Below, in pieces: positions 27,654 through 34,272 of a DNA stretch of 46,696 nucleotides. The notes under the pieces were generated by a model. The model worked only from the letters and a program-made list of their open reading frames with translations, was not told the DNA's origin and made no database searches. Location of the stretch: positions 1-46,696 of the forward strand of contig PKTY01000333.1 in NCBI GenBank assembly GCA_002869725.1, written 5' to 3'. The position numbers and the translations under genes were made by a program. How positions within the stretch are numbered: the first letter of the stretch is position 1; every line of letters starts with the position of its first letter. This DNA comes from Desulfuromonas sp. (GTDB lineage: Bacteria; Desulfobacterota; Desulfuromonadia; Desulfuromonadales; BM103).

Positions 27654-28226
27654 ATGACACTTAAAGGAACCAGAACGGAAAAAAATATTTTGACCGCCTT
27701 TGCCGGCGAAAGCCAGGCCCGTAACCGTTACACCTACTTCGCTGCTCAGGCAAAAAAGGAAGGGCTGGTGCAGATTTCCGACATTTTCACAGAGACCGCC
27801 GACCAGGAAAAAGAGCACGCCAAGCGCCTGTTCAAACTGCTGGAAGGAGGCGAAGTCGAGGTTACCGCCAGTTTCCCTGCCGGGGTGGTCGGCTGTACCG
27901 CCGACAACCTCGAGGAGGCAGCTGGCGGCGAACATCATGAGTACAGCGTCATGTATCCTGAATTTGCCACTACGGCCCGCGAAGAAGGGTTTGTCGAAAT
28001 CGCTGAAATCTTCATGGCCATTGCCGTCGCCGAAAAACAGCACGAAAAACGCTATCTCGACCTGCTCGCCAACATCAAGGCCGACCGCGTGTTCAAGAGA
28101 GATCAGCCGACTGTGTGGCGCTGTCGCAACTGCGGTTACCTCCATCAAGGGCTGGTAGCAGTGGATCAATGTCCGGCCTGCGCTCACCCCCAGGCCCATT
28201 TTGAAATTCTCGGTGAAAATTACTGA
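27654..28226 (+). CDS. rbr: Rubrerythrin
   Basis: 190 residues from ATG 27654 with AGGAG seven bases upstream (the track start is too early). The N-terminal four-helix ferritin-like domain has paired diiron motifs: ESQARNRYTYFA, ETADQEKEHAKR, EHHEYSVMYPEFATTAREEG and AVAEKQHEKRY. A C-terminal rubredoxin-like domain has WRCRNCGYLH and CPACAHPQAHFEI, binding one Fe(Cys)4. The protein reduces hydrogen peroxide with electrons from rubredoxin or NADH systems in the cytoplasm. It is followed after 54 bases by desulfoferrodoxin, so superoxide reduction and peroxide removal are encoded together. Confidence 0.96.
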   Translation: MTLKGTRTEKNILTAFAGESQARNRYTYFAAQAKKEGLVQISDIFTETADQEKEHAKRLFKLLEGGEVEVTASFPAGVVGCTADNLEEAAGGEHHEYSVMYPEFATTAREEGFVEIAEIFMAIAVAEKQHEKRYLDLLANIKADRVFKRDQPTVWRCRNCGYLHQGLVAVDQCPACAHPQAHFEILGENY

Positions 28227-28280
28227 GTATAGTACCCGTAACGAACGGACAAATAAATCTCAATCGCCAAGGAGAGCACG

Positions 28281-28661
28281 ATGACCAAAGTGAACGAACT
28301 CTACAAATGTGAACTGTGCGGCAATATCGTCGAAGTCCTGCACAGCGGCCCGGGGGCCCTGGTCTGCTGCAACCAGAAGATGATGCTTCTGGCTGAAAAC
28401 ACTGTCGATGCCGCCAAGGAGAAGCATGTGCCGGTGATCGAGATCGGTGCTGACAGGATCACCGTCAAGGTTGGCAGCGTTGCCCACCCGATGCAGGACG
28501 AACACTATATCGAGTGGATCGAACTGATCTCCGACGGCAAGGTTTACCGCCAGAACCTGCAGCCCGGCCAAGAACCACAGGCCACCTTCCCTGTCATCGC
28601 CAACCAGGTGACGGCTCGTGAATATTGCAACCTGCACGGCCACTGGGCAGCTACCAACTAA
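28281..28661 (+). CDS. dfx: Desulfoferrodoxin (superoxide reductase, class I)
   Basis: 126 residues. The N-terminal desulforedoxin domain has [12 protein letters not shown] and LVCCNQKM, giving a Cys4 iron site. The C-terminal neelaredoxin domain carries the active Fe(His)4Cys site ([35 protein letters not shown]). It reduces superoxide to hydrogen peroxide without making oxygen, and the neighbouring rubrerythrin can remove the peroxide. AAGGAG lies seven bases upstream of the ATG. It is the second gene of the oxygen-defence pair. Confidence 0.97.
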   Translation: MTKVNELYKCELCGNIVEVLHSGPGALVCCNQKMMLLAENTVDAAKEKHVPVIEIGADRITVKVGSVAHPMQDEHYIEWIELISDGKVYRQNLQPGQEPQATFPVIANQVTAREYCNLHGHWAATN

Positions 28662-28685
28662 CCTGGTGACCAACATTTTCAGAAC

Positions 28686-28723
28686 GTCCTCCCCCCCAGC
28701 GGGGGGAGGATAAGGAGGGGGCC
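28686..28723. repeat. REP-like palindrome after dfx
   Basis: TCCTCCCCCC, a CAGC loop and GGGGGGAGGA form a perfect 10-bp stem, followed by TAAGGAGGGGGCC. Minus-strand translation reads PPPYPPPAGGED, typical of the dispersed C/G-rich palindromes found in many proteobacterial genomes. A related element lies at 34184. It may also slow or stop transcription after dfx, but it has no T-run. Confidence 0.65.
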
Positions 28724-28785
28724 GCCTTATGCAGCTCCCCACCTGACAAACACATTTTCAACCCGCGGCCGGAACCATAGAGACC

Positions 28786-29094
28786 ATGAGCGATCTTCGT
28801 CACCAGTGGGACAATCGCATCCATGACTGGCCAACCATCCTCAAGGTCGCCAGCGACCTTGGTCTGTCCGGGAGTGGACATCACTTCTTCTGCCCGGGCT
28901 GCCGGCCCACCGGCGGCAAGCAACCGGAACTGGTGATTCACGATGGCAACTTCGAATGTTTCCGTTGCGGCGCCAAGGGGGATGTGGTCGGCCTGGTCAA
29001 ACTGGCCCGACATTGCGACACGGAAACTGCCATTGCCTGGCTGGAACAGGAGACCGGCGAGCAGCTCGAAGGCGACCCTTTGCCCCCTCCCTGA
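28786..29094 (+). CDS. Stand-alone CHC2 (DNA primase-type) zinc-finger protein
   Basis: 102 residues, about the size of the zinc-binding domain of DnaG and nothing more. The motif reads FFCPGCRPTGGKQPELVIHDGNFECFRCGAKGDVVGLVKLARHCDTETAIAWLE: HFFCPGC and CFRCG supply the ligands, and the GDVVGLVKL helix is typical of CHC2 fingers. There is no Toprim or helicase domain. In DnaG this domain recognises the start site on single-stranded DNA; a free copy may bind nucleic acid in another context. It lies after the rubrerythrin/desulfoferrodoxin genes but is separated by a REP-like palindrome, so co-expression is uncertain. Confidence 0.85.
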   Translation: MSDLRHQWDNRIHDWPTILKVASDLGLSGSGHHFFCPGCRPTGGKQPELVIHDGNFECFRCGAKGDVVGLVKLARHCDTETAIAWLEQETGEQLEGDPLPPP

Positions 29095-29164
29095 CCGTCA
29101 AATCGGATTGAAAAGGCACTAATCTCTTGCCCAGACTCGAGTTCTGGAAGGGGCCTTCCGTCAC

Positions 29165-29196
29165 GGAAGTTCGCGGCTAAAGCCACTCCTGCAAAC
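29165..29196. repeat. REP-like repeat (GCGGCTAAAGCC type)
   Basis: TTCGCGGCTAAAGCCACTCCTGC closely matches the widespread palindromic repeat GTAGGAGCGGCTTTAGCCGCGAA known from pseudomonads and other proteobacteria. It has a short GGCT/AGCC stem. It lies in the 192-base gap between two convergent genes, a usual place for such elements. Confidence 0.5.
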
Positions 29197-29216
29197 CTGT
29201 AACCCTCTCATGGAAA

Positions 29217-29244
29217 CGGCCCGCCCCGAAAAGGGGGCAGGCCG
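29217..29244 (-). terminator. GC-rich hairpin, likely terminator between convergent genes
   Basis: CGGCC-CGCCCC pairs with GGGGG-CA-GGCCG around a GAAAA loop. It lies between the CHC2 gene (plus) and the FKBP gene (minus). On the minus strand it is followed only by GTTTCC, so the T-run is weak. It may stop transcription from the minus strand or both. Confidence 0.4.
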
Positions 29245-29286
29245 CAAGCTCCGTCATTCACCAGCTGCTTTTGTCAATACGGTCTG

Positions 29287-29730
29287 TCAGGTAAATTCCA
29301 GCAGCTCGATCTCAAAATGAAGGGTTTTGCCAGCCAGAGGGTGGTTGCCATCAAGGGTCGCCATGGTTTCGGTCAGCTCGGACACCATCACCTCAATATC
29401 GCTGCCATCTTCGAGGGTCACCTGAAGGTAGCCTCCGACCTGCAACCGTTCGTCATCCGGAATCAGCTTACGCTCGACTTCGGCAACCATCCGCTGGTCA
29501 TGGTGGCCATACCCCTGCTCCGGAGCAACGTCAACCGAGCGGGTTTCACCCGGCTGCATGCCGAGCAGGGCCAGGTCGAATCCCTCGATCACCTAATCGG
29601 CACCGACCTCGAACTCTAGAGGATCTCGCCCTTCGGAGCTGTCGAAGATGGTGCCGTCCTCGAAGGTTCCGACATAATTGACCCGAACATTATCACCCTT
29701 CTGAACCGCTATGACTTTACCTTCGGCCAT
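29287..29730 (-). pseudogene. SlyD-like FKBP peptidyl-prolyl isomerase, interrupted by an in-frame TAG
   Basis: The track shows only 29287-29592. The same frame continues upstream to an ATG at 29730 (MAEGKVIAVQKGDNVRVNYVG), giving 147 codons, the normal length for SlyD-like FKBPs. A TAG at 29593-29595 interrupts DPLEFEVGAD-stop-VIEGFDLALLGM, where relatives have Gln (GxGQVIPGFE). One CAG-to-TAG change explains it. The rest includes the FKBP core and the inserted-flap region (VAPEQGYGHHDQRMVAEVER), then HPLAGKTLHFEIELLE. The product would be a cytoplasmic prolyl isomerase/chaperone. Its start shares one base with the stop of the upstream exported FKBP. If the stop is real, about one third of the fold is lost. 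Confidence 0.88.
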
Positions 29731-30464
29731 CAGTTCCCTCCCGCTTCGACCGAAACCAGCTCGACATCGAAAATCAAGGTCGAGTTCGGACCGATGTCTT
29801 GGCCAGCTCCACGCTCTCCGTAGGCCAGTTCAGCAGGGATAAACAACTGGTACTTGGCACCCGGCTTCATCAGTTGCAGGGCTTCGGTCCAGCCGGGAAT
29901 GACGCCTGCGACCGGAAAGGTCGCCGGCTGGCCACGATCATAGGAGCTGTCGAACTGGCTGCCGTCGATCAGCGTCCCGCGGTAGTGTACCGTAACCATG
30001 TCGGTGCTCTTCGGGTTATCGCCTTCGCCCGGCTCGACAACCTTGTACTGCAGGCCACTGGCGGTCGTCTGGACACCTTCTTTTTTGGCATTCTCGGCCA
30101 GGAAGTCAGCCCCTTGCTTCTGGTTGGTTTCGGCCATCTCCTTCATTTTGGTCTCGGCTTTGGCCTGCATCTCTTTCTGATAAGACTCGACCTCGACCAT
30201 CATCTGATCTTCAGTCATCCTCAGTTCTTTTTGATCCTGGATATCCTTAAGGCCGGCAGCCAGCAGGTCAGGATCGATATCCATCCCCTGGTTGGCAAAA
30301 TCACGACCGATGTTGACGCCGATTGTATAGCTGATGCGGCTTTTCGGGGTGTCAAGTTTGACTTCGGAACTTTTGACAGATTTCGTCTCTTCAGCGGTAC
30401 AGCCGACGGCCATGCCGAACAGCAGCGCCGCGACCAGAACGATACTCAGGTGTTTGTTTGACAT
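29730..30464 (-). CDS. Exported FKBP-type peptidyl-prolyl isomerase (FkpA/Mip-like lipoprotein)
   Basis: 244 residues. MSNKHLSIVLVAALLFGMAVGCTAEE is a lipoprotein signal with the lipobox Cys at 22. Residues about 40-130 form the helical dimerisation domain of Mip/FkpA proteins (SYTIGVNIGRDFANQGMDIDPDLLAAGLKD), ending in a long Gln/Lys/Glu-rich helix. The C-terminal FKBP domain starts near 135 (TASGLQYKVVEPGEGDNP, VHYRGTLIDGSQFDSSYDRGQPATFPV, VIPGWTEALQLMKPGAKYQLFIPAELAYGERG). Active-site aromatic and Asp residues are present. It should assist folding of envelope proteins. TGATG links it to the SlyD-like gene, so an exported and a cytoplasmic isomerase form one unit. Confidence 0.94.
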   Translation of the reverse strand: MSNKHLSIVLVAALLFGMAVGCTAEETKSVKSSEVKLDTPKSRISYTIGVNIGRDFANQGMDIDPDLLAAGLKDIQDQKELRMTEDQMMVEVESYQKEMQAKAETKMKEMAETNQKQGADFLAENAKKEGVQTTASGLQYKVVEPGEGDNPKSTDMVTVHYRGTLIDGSQFDSSYDRGQPATFPVAGVIPGWTEALQLMKPGAKYQLFIPAELAYGERGAGQDIGPNSTLIFDVELVSVEAGGN

Positions 30465-30573
30465 GCATTAATCCTTTCAGAGGGTAAGATTGTGAAGGGG
30501 CAACCATACTCCCGCCCTTGGCGGCTGTCAATGACTTGGCGGAAACCATCATGAAAATCGACACATGGCAGTA

Positions 30574-31701
30574 TTAACCGTACTTGCGGGACAAACAACC
30601 GGCCAAGCTGAGGCTGACCAGAGCGACCGCCAACAAGCAAATGATCATGCCGTTCCACCCCCAGTCACGATAGGCATAACCGGGCAGGAACGAACCGACC
30701 GCACCACCGCCATAGTAGAAAGAGACATACAGGCCATTCACCATTCCCTTGTGGTCGGAAGCCAGGCGATTGACCAGCCCGGTGGCCGAGGCGTGGGCCA
30801 GAAACATGGCCGTGCAGAACAGAAAGCTCGCACCAAGGAAAACCGGGACTGAGGCGATGCCAAGCATCAGCAGGGCCACCCCGTAGAGCAGCAATGCTAT
30901 AACCATGATCTTTTCAGCCCCACCGAAGCGCTGCTGGAGCTTCACTGCATTGAGGGAAGCGACAAGCCCCATCAGGTAACCCGAATAGGCCAGGCCGATA
31001 CGTAGCTCATCGGCTTCCGCACTTAGCTCGGCAAGGCGAAACGGCAGAAAATTCATGATCGCAGCAAACACCAGAAACATGCAGAACACCATCAGGTAGA
31101 TCTGAAGAAAGCGTCGGTCGGCCAGAATTTCGCCCAGCAAGCCGAGCCGCGGCTTGACCAGCTGCAGTTCATGCTGCGGTACCAGGCGCAGCAGCGCCAG
31201 CCATGCCAGCAGCAGGCTGATACCGAGCAGACCGAAGCTGACCCGCCAGTCGAACAGGCTGGCAATAACCCCCGACATTGCCCGCCCGGCGAAACCTCCG
31301 ACAATGGTCGCACCGATATACCAGGCCATCGCCCGCTGCACATCCCCTTCAGTGGAATTTTGCGATGTGTAGGTCATCAGGGCAGTCAACAGCGCAGGGA
31401 TCACCAAGCCCTGAAGCAAACGCAGAGCGAGCAGGGCCTTGAAATCGGCAGCCAGGCAGATGGCCAGAGAGGAGAGCCCAAGGATCAGCATGGCGACCTG
31501 CAGCACCCGCCGCGACGGTACCGTCTCCAAGAGATAGCCGTAGAACAGGGGCGCCAAGCTCAAAGGGATAAAGACAATGGTGGTCAGCAAAGCCGCTGTT
31601 TCGCGACTGACGGCAAACTCCAGGGCCAGCACCGGCAGCAGTGGCTGCGGAGCATAGAGTACCGAAAGGGTGAGGATGGTACTGACAAGGATCAGCGGCA
31701 T
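30574..31701 (-). CDS. MFS transporter (YnfM-like group)
   Basis: 375 residues from ATG 31701, with GGAG eight bases upstream; the track start is too early. Twelve membrane helices are predicted. The N terminus (LVSTILTLSVLYAPQPLLPVLALEFAVS) and FYGYLLETVPSRRVL are typical of the drug/metabolite-exporter branch with YnfM-like members. No substrate can be assigned. It is divergent from the photolyase gene, with about 175 bases between starts, and follows no obvious biosynthetic gene. Confidence 0.85.
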   Translation of the reverse strand: MPLILVSTILTLSVLYAPQPLLPVLALEFAVSRETAALLTTIVFIPLSLAPLFYGYLLETVPSRRVLQVAMLILGLSSLAICLAADFKALLALRLLQGLVIPALLTALMTYTSQNSTEGDVQRAMAWYIGATIVGGFAGRAMSGVIASLFDWRVSFGLLGISLLLAWLALLRLVPQHELQLVKPRLGLLGEILADRRFLQIYLMVFCMFLVFAAIMNFLPFRLAELSAEADELRIGLAYSGYLMGLVASLNAVKLQQRFGGAEKIMVIALLLYGVALLMLGIASVPVFLGASFLFCTAMFLAHASATGLVNRLASDHKGMVNGLYVSFYYGGGAVGSFLPGYAYRDWGWNGMIICLLAVALVSLSLAGCLSRKYG

Positions 31702-31875
31702 AGCTTCATCTCCGCCATGATTGCGCAGCGCCGGACGTTGTCGAACACGGCACTGATCTTTCGCAACTGCTGTGGTTACAGTCAGCCAGAGAGTCCCGAC
31801 AAAACGGCCAACCGTCAAACAATCCTATTTCTCAAAAACTTGCTACACTATAGCAGGGGCACAAGAGAGGTGACC

Positions 31876-33342
31876 ATGCATCAAATCAGGGTTCCGCAGA
31901 TTCGTATCCGACAGGTCAACCATCAGCCGCTCAATTCATCGGGACGTTACGTCCTCTACTGGATGATCGCTGCCCGGCGCACCGGCTGGAACTTCGCCCT
32001 GCAACGAGCCGTGGAGCAGTCACTGGAGCTCAACAGGCCGCTGGTGATTCTTGAAACCCTGAGCTGCGACTACCCCTATGCCAGCGATCGCCTGCACCGC
32101 TTTATCCTCGACGGCATGGCCGATAACTGCAAAGCACTGACCGGCAAACCGGTCCGCTACTACCCTTTTATAAGTCGTGGCAAAGAGGATGACCGCGGCT
32201 TGCTTGCTGCTTTCGCCAAGTCATCCTGCCTGGTGGTGACTGACGATGCTCCGGCATTCATCACCCCAAAGCTGATTGAGGCCGCCGCAAAAATCTTGTC
32301 TGTGCCCGTCGAAGCAGTCGATGGCAACGGGCTGCTCCCCATGCGGCTTGCTGAAAAGGTCTACCCGACGGCTTATGCCTTCCGGCGTTTCCTGCAAAAG
32401 CACCTTCCTCTTTTCCTGTGCACTCCACCACGTCCTGATCCTCTGGCCGGAGCCGAACTCCTCGCTCCACCCACCCTTGATCCTCACATCATTGAACGCT
32501 GGCCGGAAGCCGATTGCGCAACACTCAACGCACCCTCAACTCTTGCCAGACTCCCGATCGATCACAACGTGCAGACCATCTCGCTCACCGGCGGCGCAGA
32601 CGCAGCGCACTGCCGGATGGGCGATTTCATCCGCAACAAGCTGGTTCGTTATGCCGCCCTGCGCAACCATCCCGATCAAGAGGCCACCAGCGGGCTCTCT
32701 CCCTACCTGCACTTCGGCCATATCAGCACTCATATCATTTTTACCGCCATCTCTGACTGGGAGGGCTGGACACCGGACAGGCTCGGCCATAAGAGTGCTG
32801 GCCAGCGGGCTGGATGGTGGGGGATGTCGGAGAACGCCGAAGCCTTTCTCGACCAGCTGGTCACCTGGCGCGAACTCGGCTTTAACCGGTGCGTATTCGA
32901 AGCGCATGACGCCGGATATCAGTCGTTACCGGAATGGGCACGCAACACCCTGCAAAGCCACACGATCGATCCGCGCCCTTACCTCTACAGTCTGCCCCAG
33001 TTTGCCTCTGGTCAGACTCACGACCCTCTATGGAATGCCGCCCAGAACCAGCTCAGAACCGAGGGGATGATCCACAACTACCTGCGCATGCTGTGGGGGA
33101 AGAAGATTCTCGAATGGTCACCAACCCCGCAGGCGGCACTGCAGACCATGGTCGAACTCAACGACCGCTATGCTCTCGATGGCCGCGACCCGAACTCTTA
33201 CAGCGGTATTTTGTGGTGTCTGGGTCGCTACGACCGTCCCTGGGGACCGGCCCGACCCATTTTCGGCAGCGTACGCTACATGAGCTCCGAGAACACCAGG
33301 CGCAAGCTCAGGCTAACTAACTACCTGCAACGGTATGAGTGA
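31876..33342 (+). CDS. phr: Class II CPD DNA photolyase
   Basis: 488 residues from ATG 31876 with GAGAGGTG upstream (the track ORF begins 235 codons too early in another context). An N-terminal alpha/beta antenna domain (YVLYWMIAARRTGWNFALQRAVE) precedes the FAD-binding helical domain (SGLSPYLHFGHIS, AEAFLDQLVTWRELGFN, DPLWNAAQNQLRTEGMIHNYLRMLWGKKILEW). The end, GRDPNSYSGILWCLGRYDRPWGPARPIFGSVRYMSSENTRRK, is diagnostic of class II enzymes. It repairs cyclobutane pyrimidine dimers in blue light, which is of note in an organism with anaerobe-type oxygen defences: it implies that the cells meet sunlight. Confidence 0.96.
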   Translation: MHQIRVPQIRIRQVNHQPLNSSGRYVLYWMIAARRTGWNFALQRAVEQSLELNRPLVILETLSCDYPYASDRLHRFILDGMADNCKALTGKPVRYYPFISRGKEDDRGLLAAFAKSSCLVVTDDAPAFITPKLIEAAAKILSVPVEAVDGNGLLPMRLAEKVYPTAYAFRRFLQKHLPLFLCTPPRPDPLAGAELLAPPTLDPHIIERWPEADCATLNAPSTLARLPIDHNVQTISLTGGADAAHCRMGDFIRNKLVRYAALRNHPDQEATSGLSPYLHFGHISTHIIFTAISDWEGWTPDRLGHKSAGQRAGWWGMSENAEAFLDQLVTWRELGFNRCVFEAHDAGYQSLPEWARNTLQSHTIDPRPYLYSLPQFASGQTHDPLWNAAQNQLRTEGMIHNYLRMLWGKKILEWSPTPQAALQTMVELNDRYALDGRDPNSYSGILWCLGRYDRPWGPARPIFGSVRYMSSENTRRKLRLTNYLQRYE

Positions 33343-33346
33343 ACCG

Positions 33347-33365
33347 CTGACCGTGTGACGGTCGG
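33347..33365. terminator. Small hairpin between convergent photolyase and hydrolase genes
   Basis: CTGACCGT, a GTG loop and ACGGTCGG form an 8-bp stem with one G-U pair, placed between two convergent stops only 32 bases apart. There is no T-run on either side, so termination activity is uncertain. Confidence 0.35.
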
Positions 33366-33374
33366 CCGTGGAGA

Positions 33375-34148
33375 TCAACCTTCAAGTCGATTCAGAAAAT
33401 CGAGCAGAACCTGATTGAAATGCCCTGGATTTTCGAGATTGGCCATGTGGCCGGCCCCGGCGATTACCTCAAGAGTGGCCTGCGGCAGACCAGCGGCAAG
33501 CAGCCGCGCATGTTCCATGGGAACCGCCAGGTCCTGTTCGGCACCGACCACCAGCGCTGGCAGATCGAATTCAGGCAGACGCTCCAGGTAGTCGATACGG
33601 TCGCGCATAGCACGCAAGCCGGCAGACAGGCCGGGAGAAGGGCTGTTTGCCATCCAGTCTTGAACTCTCTCCACCAGTTCGGGCTGCTCGGAAGACGTTT
33701 GCGGTGCGAACAGAACCTGGGAAAAGTTGTTGCCGACAAGCTGCGGATTACCCCCATCCACTTCAGCGGCCAGGGCCGTGCGCTTGTCACGGCCCGCGGC
33801 ATCGTCGGCCGAGGCCCGGGTGACCAGAAACATGGCGGCCCGGCAGCGCGACCGGTGACGATCGAGGAGGTTGAGAAGGACGTATCCCCCCATCGACATT
33901 CCTCCCCAAACGGCACAGTCGATACCAAGCTGATCGAGCAGGTCCACCAGGAAATCAGCATAGGCCGACATGGTGGCTGCCGAAGCCAACGACGGCGACT
34001 GACCGAACCCGGGCAGGTCAGGGCAGATCACCCGATAGCCAGCAGTACTCAAAGCGGTAACTTGCGGCTGCCACATCTGGCGATTGAGGGGAAATCCGTG
34101 AATCAGCACAACCGGCAACCCGGTTCCGCAGTCGTCATAAGCGAGCAT
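33375..34148 (-). CDS. Alpha/beta-fold hydrolase
   Basis: 257 residues from ATG 34148, with AAGGAG six bases upstream. The track's longer N terminus (TPIPTFPHQGGRG) is only a translated palindromic repeat. The fold begins LAYDDCGTGLPVVLIHGFPLNRQMWQPQ, where HGFP forms the oxyanion loop. The nucleophile elbow is GGMSMGGYV (Ser about 92 in GxSxG). The acid (near GAEQDLAVP) and His (in GAGHMANLENP) complete the triad. It resembles the 3-oxoadipate enol-lactonase/esterase branch, but no pathway genes are nearby and the substrate is unknown. Confidence 0.9.
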   Translation of the reverse strand: MLAYDDCGTGLPVVLIHGFPLNRQMWQPQVTALSTAGYRVICPDLPGFGQSPSLASAATMSAYADFLVDLLDQLGIDCAVWGGMSMGGYVLLNLLDRHRSRCRAAMFLVTRASADDAAGRDKRTALAAEVDGGNPQLVGNNFSQVLFAPQTSSEQPELVERVQDWMANSPSPGLSAGLRAMRDRIDYLERLPEFDLPALVVGAEQDLAVPMEHARLLAAGLPQATLEVIAGAGHMANLENPGHFNQVLLDFLNRLEG

Positions 34149-34183
34149 CGTCATCTCCTTGGTGAATGCATTGTTGCTATCAA

Positions 34184-34226
34184 TACCCCTTCCCCCTTGA
34201 TGGGGGAAGGTTGGAATCGGGGTGAC
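34184..34226. repeat. REP-like palindrome upstream of the hydrolase gene
   Basis: CCTTCCCCC, a TTGAT loop and GGGGGAAGG form a perfect 9-bp stem, followed by TTGGAATCGGGGTG. Its translations read SPLMGEGWNRGD and TPIPTFPHQGGRG, the tell-tale of a common dispersed repeat. It is related in layout to the element at 28686. Confidence 0.65.
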
Positions 34227-34272
34227 ATAACCACTTTGAGCGAGTTCCGTGTTTTGCAACGACGCTTTCAGA

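Noticed and set aside
31171-31875. N-terminal extension of the photolyase ORF
   Set aside because: The first 235 codons overlap the divergent MFS gene and are Gln/Arg-rich shadow sequence; ATG 31876 has a good ribosome site and fits the family start.
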